A stretch of 64,000 bases of DNA from an uncultured Clostridia bacterium (GTDB lineage: Bacteria; Bacillota; Clostridia; TANB77; CAG-508): the NCBI GenBank assembly GCA_934141605.1, contig CAKPCL010000003.1, positions 1-64,000 on the forward strand, written 5' to 3'. Numbering within the stretch: the first letter of the stretch is position 1; the number at the start of each line of letters is the position of its first letter. The notes under the pieces are model-generated. The model was not told the origin of the DNA and made no database searches. It saw nothing but the letters and a program-made list of their open reading frames with translations. Made by a program: the position numbers and the translations under genes. This document shows positions 18,060 through 26,037 of this stretch, piece by piece.

Positions 18060-18977
18060 TTACCCCAATATTTTTATTTCTAATTCTATCTTTTTTCCGA
18101 ATTTTTCATAAACTTTATCTTTTACATATTTTGCTAAGTCTAATACATCTTGTGCTGTTGCATCTCCTGTGTTTATTATAAATCCTGCGTGTTTTTCTGA
18201 AATTTTTGCTCCTCCTATTGAATATCCTTTTAATCCTGCATCATCTATTAGTTTTGCTGTTATGAAGTCTGTTCCTCTTTTAAATGTGCTTCCTGCTGAT
18301 GGGTATTCTACAGGTTGTTTTTCTTTTCTGTATTGTGCAAATTCTTGCATTTTAGATTTTATTTCTTCTGTTTTTCCTTTTTGTAATGTTAATTTTACTT
18401 GTAAAATTATATATTCTCCATTAGAAAATTTGCTTTGCCTATATTTGAATTCTGATTGTTGATTTGTAAATGTATGTATATTGCCATTATAGTCTATTGT
18501 TACAACTTCTGAAATTATATCTTTCATTTCTTTTCCATGTGCTCCTGCGTTCATAACAGTAGCTCCACCTATAGTTCCTGGAATTCCTGATAATTCTTCA
18601 AAACCAGAAATTTCTTCTTTTAATAATTTTTGTGCAAGTAATCCTAGTTGTACTCCATCATCAACTATTAATTCTACTTTTTCTTCATTTATATTTGTTA
18701 TCTTTATATTTTTCATGTCTATTTTTACAACTATGCCTTTTATTCCTTTGTCTAATACTAATAAGTTGCTTCCATTTCCAACTACTGTTAGTGGTATTTT
18801 ATTTTTTTTAGCAAATTGCAATACTTGTGTTAATTCTTCTACTGAATTTACTTTTACAAAAAACTCTGCTGGTCCGCCTATTTTAAACGAAGTGTGTTCT
18901 TTCATTGGTTCATTTTGTTTTATTTTTTCTTTTGAAATAATTTTTTCTAAATTATTTAATATTTCTGTGTTTTCCAA
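18060..18977 (-). CDS. murB: UDP-N-acetylenolpyruvoylglucosamine reductase
   Basis: 305 residues. An FAD enzyme that makes UDP-MurNAc. N-terminal HTSFKIGGPAEFFVKV, the FAD loop VVGNGSNLLVLD, the IPGTIGGATVMNAGAHG motif and the late PSAGSTFKR (catalytic Ser) and KHAGFIIN are all present. The start is a TTG at 18977, since an in-frame stop lies just upstream and no ATG occurs until residue 25. Transcription probably starts from 19035-19063. Confidence 0.95.
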   Translation of the reverse strand: MENTEILNNLEKIISKEKIKQNEPMKEHTSFKIGGPAEFFVKVNSVEELTQVLQFAKKNKIPLTVVGNGSNLLVLDKGIKGIVVKIDMKNIKITNINEEKVELIVDDGVQLGLLAQKLLKEEISGFEELSGIPGTIGGATVMNAGAHGKEMKDIISEVVTIDYNGNIHTFTNQQSEFKYRQSKFSNGEYIILQVKLTLQKGKTEEIKSKMQEFAQYRKEKQPVEYPSAGSTFKRGTDFITAKLIDDAGLKGYSIGGAKISEKHAGFIINTGDATAQDVLDLAKYVKDKVYEKFGKKIELEIKILG

Positions 18978-19034
18978 TTTTCACACTCACTTTCATATTT
19001 AAATTTATTTTTATATAGTATTTTTTACTGTTAT

Positions 19035-19063
19035 AATATATCATTTTTTTATTAAAATTACAA
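19035..19063 (-). promoter_or_regulatory. promoter of murB run
   Basis: On the minus strand TTGTAA (19063-19058), 17-nt spacer, TATATT (19040-19035). Confidence 0.6.
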
Positions 19064-19162
19064 TGTTTAAAACTTAATTAATTAAATTTGTTTCAAATGC
19101 TTTATTTTTCTTTAAATTTATAGTATAATTAATATATAATTTTAAATGAAGGAGATGTTTTT

Positions 19163-19600
19163 ATGTGGCAAGTTTGGTTAATTATTGCAGGATTATTCTT
19201 TATTGGTGAAATAGCAACTGTGGGATTTTTAGTATTTTGGTTTGGAGTTGGAGCTCTTATTGCTATGATTTCTAGCTTTTTCATTTCAAATGTAATTATT
19301 CAAACTTCTATATTTGTAATATCTTCTGCAATTTTATTATTTGTAACTAAGCCTTTTGTAAAAAAATTTGTAGATGTAAAGTCAACAAGTACAAATGCTT
19401 TTTCAATAATTGGTAAAAAAGCTATAGTTATTAAAGAAATTAATGCACACTCTGTTGGACAAATCAAGCTTAATGGTGAAGTTTGGTCTGCTGAGTCTGA
19501 AAATAATGCTAGTATTGTAGAAGGTTCAGAAGTTGAAATTGTAAAAATTAATGGTGTTAAGGCAATTGTTAAACCTATTAAAATGGAAGTTCAAGTTTAA
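19163..19600 (+). CDS. NfeD-like membrane protein
   Basis: 145 residues. Two or three membrane segments in the first 70 residues (WQVWLIIAGLFFIGEIATVG, then FWFGVGALIAMISSFFI and the next strand), followed by a C-terminal OB-fold (about 80-145). Short NfeD proteins partner with SPFH proteins in membrane microdomains. The SPFH gene follows by 70 nt on the same strand. TATAAT at 19124-19129 gives a weak promoter. Confidence 0.85.
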   Translation: MWQVWLIIAGLFFIGEIATVGFLVFWFGVGALIAMISSFFISNVIIQTSIFVISSAILLFVTKPFVKKFVDVKSTSTNAFSIIGKKAIVIKEINAHSVGQIKLNGEVWSAESENNASIVEGSEVEIVKINGVKAIVKPIKMEVQV

Positions 19601-19670
19601 ATTTAGTTTTTAATATTACTTTTTTAAAAGTATACATATATATAAAATTATAATAAAAGGAGGAATTTTT

Positions 19671-20576
19671 ATGCTATTTTTATTAATCGTATTAGCTATT
19701 ATATTAGTTATAGCATTTAAATCAATTAAAATCGTTAAACAAGCTGAGGTTTATGTAATTGAAAGATTGGGTAAATTTTATAAAGTTGCAGATGCTGGTC
19801 TTACAATTATTATTCCATTTTTCGATCGTGTTCGTTCAGTTGTAAGTTTAAAACAACAAACAATGGATGTTCCACCTCAAGGAGTTATTACAAAAGATAA
19901 TGTTACAATAACAATAGATACTGTTGTTTTCTATCAGATAACAGATCCTGCAAAAGCAGTTTATGAAATTCAAAGTTTAAAGAAAGGTATCGAATACCTA
20001 GCTATTACAACAATTCGTGATATTATTGGTAAAATGTCTTTGGATGAAACATTTAGTTCAAGAGATGAAATTAACAATCAATTAAGAATTGTTTTAGATG
20101 AAGCTACTGATAGATGGGGCTGTAAAGTTGATAGAGTTGAAATTAAAGACATTACACCTCCTGCTGATATTAGAGATGCAATGGAAAAAGAAATGAACGC
20201 AGAAAGAAATAAGAGAGCTTTAATTCTAGAATCTGAAGCTCAAAGACAATCTGCTATAACAATTGCTGAAGGTAAAAAACAAGCTGCTATTTTAGAGGCT
20301 GAAGCTGATAAAGAAGCTAAAATTACTAGAGCTGCCGGTGAAGCACAAGCTATTAAAGAGGTTGCTGAAGCTAAGGCTAAAGAAATTCAAATGGTTTATG
20401 AAGCTATTAAAAATGCAGATCCAGATGAAAAATTAGTTCAATTAAAATCTTTAGAGGCTTTAGAGAAAGTTGCTGATGGAGAGGCTAATAAAGTATTTAT
20501 TCCTTTTGAAGCAACTAGTGCACTTTCTAGTTTAGGCGCTATAAAAGAAGTTATGAAAGATGAAAAGAAAAAATAA
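19671..20576 (+). CDS. SPFH/stomatin-family protein
   Basis: 301 residues: an N-terminal hairpin membrane segment (1-18), an SPFH/band 7 domain (VYVIERLGKFYKVADAGL to DRVEIKDITPP), then an Ala/Glu-rich coiled coil typical of stomatin/QmcA proteins (ILESEAQRQSAITIAEGKKQ). It scaffolds membrane domains and regulates membrane proteases. Paired with the NfeD gene upstream. A strong terminator follows. Confidence 0.92.
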   Translation: MLFLLIVLAIILVIAFKSIKIVKQAEVYVIERLGKFYKVADAGLTIIIPFFDRVRSVVSLKQQTMDVPPQGVITKDNVTITIDTVVFYQITDPAKAVYEIQSLKKGIEYLAITTIRDIIGKMSLDETFSSRDEINNQLRIVLDEATDRWGCKVDRVEIKDITPPADIRDAMEKEMNAERNKRALILESEAQRQSAITIAEGKKQAAILEAEADKEAKITRAAGEAQAIKEVAEAKAKEIQMVYEAIKNADPDEKLVQLKSLEALEKVADGEANKVFIPFEATSALSSLGAIKEVMKDEKKK

Positions 20577-20582
20577 AAAACA

Positions 20583-20615
20583 GGATTGGAGAACAAGTCT
20601 CCAATCCCTTTTTTT
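20583..20615. terminator. bidirectional intrinsic terminator
   Basis: Perfect 10-bp stem GGATTGGAGA/TCTCCAATCC with a T run on one side and an A run on the other. It serves the SPFH gene and the convergent argS. Confidence 0.88.
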
Positions 20616-22320
20616 ACATTTTTTCTGGCATTTGTATTCCTAATAATTCTGCTCCCTGTTTTAAAACTTCTGATGTTGCATAAGTTAGATAAACACGAGC
20701 ATCTTGAACTTCTTTATCTTCAATAATAATTTTATTTTCATTATAAAAACTACTATAAGCTTTTGCTAAATCAATTAAATATCTTGCAAGTATAGATGGT
20801 TCATTTTTATCTGTTACCTGAATTAAAATATCTTCAAAATTATAAATCAATTTTAAAATTATCATTGAGTATTCATCTGATAAATTATCTATTTTTACAT
20901 CTTCAATTTTTGGTAAATATCCTGCTTTTTCTAATACACCTTTTGTTCTAACATATGAATATTGAATATATGGTCCAGTTTCTCCTTGGAAATTTAAAAT
21001 TGTATTCCAATCAAATATTTCGTCTTTTATTCTTGACGCTGACATATCATTAAATATAACTGCACCTATTCCAACTTTTTTAGCTACTTCTTCTTTATTT
21101 TCTAAGTCTGGATTTTTTTGTTCTATTATTTCTTTTGCTCTAGAAATTGCTTCATTTAATAAATCTTCTAGTTTGATAATATTTCCTTCTCTTGTTGACA
21201 TTTTACCTTCTGGTAATAGTACCATTCCAAATGATACGTGTTCTAATCCTTTTGTATATTTTTCATCTAATCCTAAAAGTTTTGCTACTTCAAATACTTG
21301 TTTAAAGTGTAATACTTGTTCATATGATGTTACATATAATGCTTTGTCAAAATTATATGTTCTAGCTCTATATAAAATTGCTGCTAAGTCTCTAGTTGCA
21401 TATGTTGTAGAACCATTTGATTTTTCTATTATACATGGTGTATTTATTCCTTTATCTTCCAAGTCTATTATCTTTGCACCTTGTGATTCTACTAATTTTC
21501 CTGTTTTTTCTAAAATTTCTATTACTTCTGGCATTTTGTCTGAATAAAATGATTCCCCGTTCCATGAGTCAAATTTGCTTCCAAGTAAATCATATACTTT
21601 TTGAAATTCTTGTAAACTTAGTTCTCTGAATTTTTTCCAAATTTCTACACAATATGAGTCACCGTCTTCTAATTTTTTGAAGTTATTTCTGCAATTTTCT
21701 AGTATTTGTTCGTCATTTTTACATGCTTCATTTATTCTTATGTAGATTTTGGTTAATTCATTTATTGGGTCATTTTCTATATCATATTCCTTGCCCCACA
21801 TTTTGTAGCCCTCTATTAGTTTTCCAAATTGTGTTCCATAATCTCCTAAATGATTGACTCCTGTTACATTATATCCCAAGTATTTGTATATATTGTATAG
21901 TGCTCCACCTATTACTGTTGAACGCAAATGTCCTATGTGAAAAGGTTTTGCAATGTTTGGTGCTGAATAGTCTATTACTATGTTTTTTTCTTTTCCTATT
22001 TCTGATTTTCCATATTGTTCGTTTTTTGAGATTTCTTCTAATACTTCTTTAGCTAAAATTGATTTGTTTATGAAAAAGTTTAAATATCCACCTGCTACTT
22101 CTATTTTTTCTATTTCTTCTACTGTTTCTATTTTTTCTTTTATTTCATTTGCTATAGCTGGTGGTGCTTTTCTTAATTCTTTTGCTAGTTTAAAGCATGG
22201 AAAAGCATAGTCTCCGTTTTTGCTGTCTTTTGGTGTTTCTATGTAACTTTCTAATTCTTTTTCATTTATATTTATTGTTTTGGATATTTGCTCCGCTATT
22301 ATCTGCTTAAAATTTTTCAA
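20614..22320 (-). CDS. argS: arginyl-tRNA synthetase
   Basis: 568 residues, class I. The HIGH motif appears as FHIGHLRST, with ANPNIAKPF-type context (DYSAPNIAKP), and the late KMSTREGN replaces KMSKS as in most ArgRS. A C-terminal DALR anticodon-binding domain ends at MPEKM. It overlaps the HD hydrolase upstream by 4 nt. Worth noting given the unusual CGG usage in this window, although nothing in the enzyme looks odd. Confidence 0.96.
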   Translation of the reverse strand: MKNFKQIIAEQISKTININEKELESYIETPKDSKNGDYAFPCFKLAKELRKAPPAIANEIKEKIETVEEIEKIEVAGGYLNFFINKSILAKEVLEEISKNEQYGKSEIGKEKNIVIDYSAPNIAKPFHIGHLRSTVIGGALYNIYKYLGYNVTGVNHLGDYGTQFGKLIEGYKMWGKEYDIENDPINELTKIYIRINEACKNDEQILENCRNNFKKLEDGDSYCVEIWKKFRELSLQEFQKVYDLLGSKFDSWNGESFYSDKMPEVIEILEKTGKLVESQGAKIIDLEDKGINTPCIIEKSNGSTTYATRDLAAILYRARTYNFDKALYVTSYEQVLHFKQVFEVAKLLGLDEKYTKGLEHVSFGMVLLPEGKMSTREGNIIKLEDLLNEAISRAKEIIEQKNPDLENKEEVAKKVGIGAVIFNDMSASRIKDEIFDWNTILNFQGETGPYIQYSYVRTKGVLEKAGYLPKIEDVKIDNLSDEYSMIILKLIYNFEDILIQVTDKNEPSILARYLIDLAKAYSSFYNENKIIIEDKEVQDARVYLTYATSEVLKQGAELLGIQMPEKM

Positions 22321-22871
22321 TTTGTTTCCTCCTTATAATTGAATAATTGCTCCAAAATATTCTTGTATCTTTTAAAAATTTCATTACTCTTATCTACTCC
22401 ATATATACAACTTTCATATACACTTGTATAATACCATCTTTGTTCTTCTGGATTTCTGCTCAATACATTATCTTTTCCATATTTTTTTATATTAGCTAGC
22501 GAATCTTCTAAGTTGCTAATTTTATCACACGCAACTATCAATTTTGAACCTAGTGGTGCATTTTTTATGTGATTAATTGTATGTTCTTTTCTATCTTTCC
22601 ATGGTAATGTCTTATCTGGTTCAGAAGCATCATATACATAATCTCTAATTTTTTTTCCAAAATCCTTTTCTATATCATCAAATGTCTTTTCCGTATCTTC
22701 AACAACATCATGTAAAATACCTGCTGCAACAACTTCCTCATCTTGACCATTTCTTTGTAATATCATTCCTACTGTAAATGGATGAAAAATCATGTCTACA
22801 TCTTCCATCTTTCTTTTCTGTCCTTTATGAGCTTTAGTTGCATAATAAATTGCATATTCTATTTTATCCAT
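22317..22871 (-). CDS. small HD-domain hydrolase (MESH1/RelA-HD-like)
   Basis: 184 residues, a stand-alone HD domain. Signature residues: YATKAHKGQKRK, FHPFTVGMIL and GILHDVVEDTEKT, as in the ppGpp hydrolase domain of RelA/SpoT and in MESH1 proteins. No synthetase domain is present. It may degrade ppGpp or a related nucleotide. The stop overlaps the argS start (ATGA). Promoter at 22897-22925. Confidence 0.82.
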   Translation of the reverse strand: MDKIEYAIYYATKAHKGQKRKMEDVDMIFHPFTVGMILQRNGQDEEVVAAGILHDVVEDTEKTFDDIEKDFGKKIRDYVYDASEPDKTLPWKDRKEHTINHIKNAPLGSKLIVACDKISNLEDSLANIKKYGKDNVLSRNPEEQRWYYTSVYESCIYGVDKSNEIFKRYKNILEQLFNYKEETN

Positions 22872-22896
22872 ATTTAATCACCTCTACTATTTTCCT

Positions 22897-22925
22897 ATTA
22901 TATTATAAAAAAGCATTTTTTACAA
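22897..22925 (-). promoter_or_regulatory. promoter of HD-argS operon
   Basis: On the minus strand TTGTAA (22925-22920), 17-nt spacer, TATAAT (22902-22897). Confidence 0.65.
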
Positions 22926-23022
22926 TATTTTTAATCAATTTATTGACTAAAACTTCAATTTATGCAATAATTTTATTATGTAACTTTTATAAACTAGTTT
23001 CTCTATTAGAAAGGGGTGTAGT

Positions 23023-23235
23023 ATGAATATACGGCCTATTACTATTGAGTTTACCGGACCTCCTAATTCTGGTAAAACAACATTAATTCATAATTTGGCA
23101 AAATCATTACAAGAAAAAGGTTTTTCTGTTAAAGTAATGCAAGAAGATAATCTTCTTCCAGATTGGCTCTTCATTATTGATGTTTCAGTAGAAGAATCTA
23201 TTAAAAGAAGATATGCAGACAGCAAAAAAGTCAAA
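23023..23235 (+). pseudogene. P-loop kinase remnant with internal deletion
   Basis: The frame opens with a good ribosome site and an AAA/zeta-type Walker A (FTGPPNSGKTTL, residues 10-21) and then jumps at about residue 45 to a C-terminal-like segment (DWLFIIDVSVEESIKRRYADS). A kinase of this type would need over 150 residues between them, so most of the core is deleted. After residue 70 the frame runs into the galE terminator. It contains the only in-frame CGG (23032-23034) that is not followed by a frame break. Confidence 0.65.
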
Positions 23236-23255
23236 CTATCTTGTTTGACTTTTTT
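23224..23255. terminator. bidirectional terminator overlapping the end of galE
   Basis: Perfect 13-bp inverted repeat, AAAAAAGTCAAAC (23224-23236) and its complement (23243-23255). The last four codons and the TAG of galE lie inside it. Confidence 0.85.
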
Positions 23256-24246
23256 CAATATAATTCCAACTGTCTTTACACATATCATCAATGTTTTTCT
23301 CTGCTACCCATCCTAATTCTTCTTTTGCTTTAGTAGGGTCTGCATAACAAGTAGCAATATCTCCAGGTCTTCTAGGTGCTATTTTGTATGGAACTGCTTT
23401 ACCTGTTGCTTTTTCAAAACCTTTTACCATATCTAGAACACTGTATCCATGGCCTGTTCCTAAATTGTAAATATATAATCCTTCACTTTCTTTTTCTAGT
23501 TTTTCTAATGCTTTTATATGTCCTTTTGCTAAATCTACAACATGTATGTAATCTCTTACACCTGTTCCATCTGGTGTATTGTAATCGTTTCCAAATACTG
23601 ATAATTCTTTTAATGTTCCTGCTGCAACTCTTGCTACATATGGCATTAAGTTATTTGGTATTCCTTTTGGTTCTTCTCCTATTAATCCACTTTCATGTGC
23701 ACCTACTGGATTAAAATATCTTAATATGCAGATATCCCATGTGTTGTCTGATTTATATATGTCTTTTAATATTTGTTCTATAAATAATTTTGTTGTTCCA
23801 TATGGATTTGTTGTTCCTCCTGTTGGTGTATCTTCTGTTATTGGCATTTTTTCTGGTTCTCCATATACTGTTGCTGATGAACTGAATATGAATTTTTTGC
23901 ATCCATATTTTCTCATTGTGTCTAATAATACTAATGCTCCTGATATGTTATTTGTGTAGTATTCTATTGGTTTTTGTACTGATTCTCCAACTGCCTTGTA
24001 TCCCGCAAAATTCATTACTGCTTCTATGTTGTTTTCCTCAAATACTTTTTCTAGTTTTTCTCTGTCTAGATAATCCATTTCGTAAAATTTAAAGTCTTTT
24101 CCTGTTATTTTTTTTATTGCCTCTAATGCTTTTGGTGTACTGTTTGAGAAGTTGTCTATTATGACTATTTCTCTTCCTTTATTTAATAATTCTACAGCAG
24201 TGTGACTTCCTATAAATCCTGCTCCTCCTGGTAATAATATTGCCAT
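23236..24246 (-). CDS. galE: UDP-glucose 4-epimerase
   Basis: 336 residues, extended SDR. NAD loop GGAGFIGSHTAVELL (7-21), catalytic Ser in FIFSSSATVYG and the YxxxK pair in NPYGTTKLFIEQ, then RYFNPVGAH. It interconverts UDP-glucose and UDP-galactose for surface glycans. The C-terminus ends in the terminator stem, about where other GalE proteins end. It follows a 93-residue gene and cysS on the same strand. Confidence 0.95.
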   Translation of the reverse strand: MAILLPGGAGFIGSHTAVELLNKGREIVIIDNFSNSTPKALEAIKKITGKDFKFYEMDYLDREKLEKVFEENNIEAVMNFAGYKAVGESVQKPIEYYTNNISGALVLLDTMRKYGCKKFIFSSSATVYGEPEKMPITEDTPTGGTTNPYGTTKLFIEQILKDIYKSDNTWDICILRYFNPVGAHESGLIGEEPKGIPNNLMPYVARVAAGTLKELSVFGNDYNTPDGTGVRDYIHVVDLAKGHIKALEKLEKESEGLYIYNLGTGHGYSVLDMVKGFEKATGKAVPYKIAPRRPGDIATCYADPTKAKEELGWVAEKNIDDMCKDSWNYIEKSQTR

Positions 24247-24296
24247 TTTTTATTCCTCCTTAATTTTTTAAAAATTAGTTCATACTTTTTTAAATC

Positions 24297-24578
24297 TTAT
24301 TTTATTTTTTTCATAAAACTTTTATCGATAACTAAAGTATCATCTTCAATTTTTAATATCTTTAAAATTTCCTCTTGATTCTTAAATACATTAATTAAAA
24401 TGATATCTTGTTTAATATTTTGAAATGTTAGTCGTATATTATTTTTATTTTTTTGATCTATTCTAACAAAATTATTTAGTTTATCAGTTATTGTGATCCA
24501 AGGGAAATCTTCCAAAATACGATAATTATATCCAATTCCAGTATTTTCTAAATATTTTTGTATCTTTCTTAATTTCAT
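24297..24578 (-). CDS. hypothetical protein between cysS and galE
   Basis: 93 residues, Ile/Lys/Asn-rich, no family recognised. The ATG overlaps the cysS stop by 4 nt, so it is translationally coupled to cysS. No membrane segment. A real gene by coupling and coding character, but its function is unknown. Confidence 0.6.
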   Translation of the reverse strand: MKLRKIQKYLENTGIGYNYRILEDFPWITITDKLNNFVRIDQKNKNNIRLTFQNIKQDIILINVFKNQEEILKILKIEDDTLVIDKSFMKKIK

Positions 24579-25969
24579 ATTTTATTTACTTCTACTCCAT
24601 TTTTTGTATCTTTTACATTATATCCTTTTTGATTAATTAAATCTCTTAATTCATCTGATTTTGTCCAGTCTTTGTTTTCTCTCGCAATTTTTCTTTGCTC
24701 AACTAAATCTAAAACCTCTTGTGGAATTTTCTCTTTTTCTGAATTCACTTCATCAATTTTAATTCCTAAAACAGTATCAAACTTAGCAAGCAATTTTGCG
24801 ACTTCTGGATTTTTCTTTTCAAATCTAGCAGCTTCCCAAACAAAGCTCATCGCAAGTGGCATATTTAAGTCGTCATTTATTGCCTTATGGAAGTTTTCTT
24901 CTATTTGTGTTAATTTTTCTTTATCATCTGATGTTAATTCATCTACTCCATTTAAGTTCATTTGATAGCTATTACGCAACCTTTCTAACGATTTTGATGC
25001 TGAATCTATTCCTTCCCATGTGAAATTTAATTTATTTCTATAATGACAAGAATAACTAAATAATTTATATACAATTGGGTCATATCCTTTTTCTTTTATG
25101 TCTTTTACTAAATATACATTTCCTAATGATTTTGACATTTTTCCACCATTTATAAGTAGATATTCTCCATGTAACCAATATCTTGCAGGTATCTTACCGC
25201 ATTTTCCTTTACTTTGTGCTATTTCATTTTCATGATGAGTTGGTATTAAATCTATTCCACCTGTATGTATATCAAATTGGTCTCCTAAATATTTTTGTCC
25301 CATTGCTGAACACTCTATGTGCCAGCCCGGATAACTTGGTCCCCATGGACTATCCCATTTCATTAAATGATTTTCTGGTGCTTTTATCCATAAAGCAAAA
25401 TCATGTGGATTTCTTTTTTCTGGGTCTACTTCAACTCTTGCTCCTGCTTTTTGATTTTCTAAATCTAAGTTTGATAGTATTGGATATTTGTCTAGTTTTG
25501 ATATATCAAAATATATTGCTGTTGATGTTTCATATGCATATCCATTTTCAATTAGTTTTTCAACATATTCTAACATTTCTTTTATATGTTCTGTTGCTTT
25601 ACATACTATTTCTGGAGTTTCTACATTTAATGTATTTAAATCATCAAAGAATAATTTTGTATAATATTCTGCTATTTGTAATGGCGTTTTGTGTTCCTCT
25701 CTCGCTGATTTTAACATTTTGTCTTCACCTTCATCTCCGTCTGATACTAGGTGTCCAACATCTGTTATGTTCATTACATGCTTTATCTTATAGCCATTAT
25801 ATCTTAATGTTCTTCTTAATACATCTTGAAATATATTTGTTCTCATATTTCCGATTGTTGCATTTCTGTATACAGTTGGTCCACATGAATATATTCTTAC
25901 TTCTTCAGGGTCTATTGGATTAAATTCATCTTTTTTCTTGGTTAAAGTATTATAAAAATATATTTTCAT
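24575..25969 (-). CDS. cysS: cysteinyl-tRNA synthetase
   Basis: 464 residues, class I. Zinc and ATP motifs: YSCGPTVYRNATIGNMRT (HIGH equivalent TIGN), GWHIECSAM, HHENEIAQSKG, and KMSKSLGN. Homologs have the same length. It begins a short operon with the 93-residue gene and galE. No T-box leader is seen in the 70 nt upstream. Confidence 0.96.
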   Translation of the reverse strand: MKIYFYNTLTKKKDEFNPIDPEEVRIYSCGPTVYRNATIGNMRTNIFQDVLRRTLRYNGYKIKHVMNITDVGHLVSDGDEGEDKMLKSAREEHKTPLQIAEYYTKLFFDDLNTLNVETPEIVCKATEHIKEMLEYVEKLIENGYAYETSTAIYFDISKLDKYPILSNLDLENQKAGARVEVDPEKRNPHDFALWIKAPENHLMKWDSPWGPSYPGWHIECSAMGQKYLGDQFDIHTGGIDLIPTHHENEIAQSKGKCGKIPARYWLHGEYLLINGGKMSKSLGNVYLVKDIKEKGYDPIVYKLFSYSCHYRNKLNFTWEGIDSASKSLERLRNSYQMNLNGVDELTSDDKEKLTQIEENFHKAINDDLNMPLAMSFVWEAARFEKKNPEVAKLLAKFDTVLGIKIDEVNSEKEKIPQEVLDLVEQRKIARENKDWTKSDELRDLINQKGYNVKDTKNGVEVNKI

Positions 25970-25998
25970 ATTTTCTCCTTATCTTTTTTATTTTATAA

Positions 25999-26022
25999 TT
26001 GGCAGATATACTTATCTGCCAA
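25999..26022. terminator. hairpin, probable terminator of the PBP gene
   Basis: Perfect 10-bp stem TTGGCAGATA/TATCTGCCAA with a 4-nt loop, 16 nt past the PBP stop, followed on the minus strand by an AT-rich stretch. Confidence 0.6.
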
Positions 26023-26037
26023 TTTATATTTTACTTT

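Noticed and set aside
23224..23255. Frameshifted C-terminus of galE
   Set aside because: The protein ends at about the usual length, and the terminator simply overlaps the last codons.
25183..25923. 246-codon plus-strand open frame
   Set aside because: Antisense of cysS; Leu/Phe-rich translation typical of a shadow frame.
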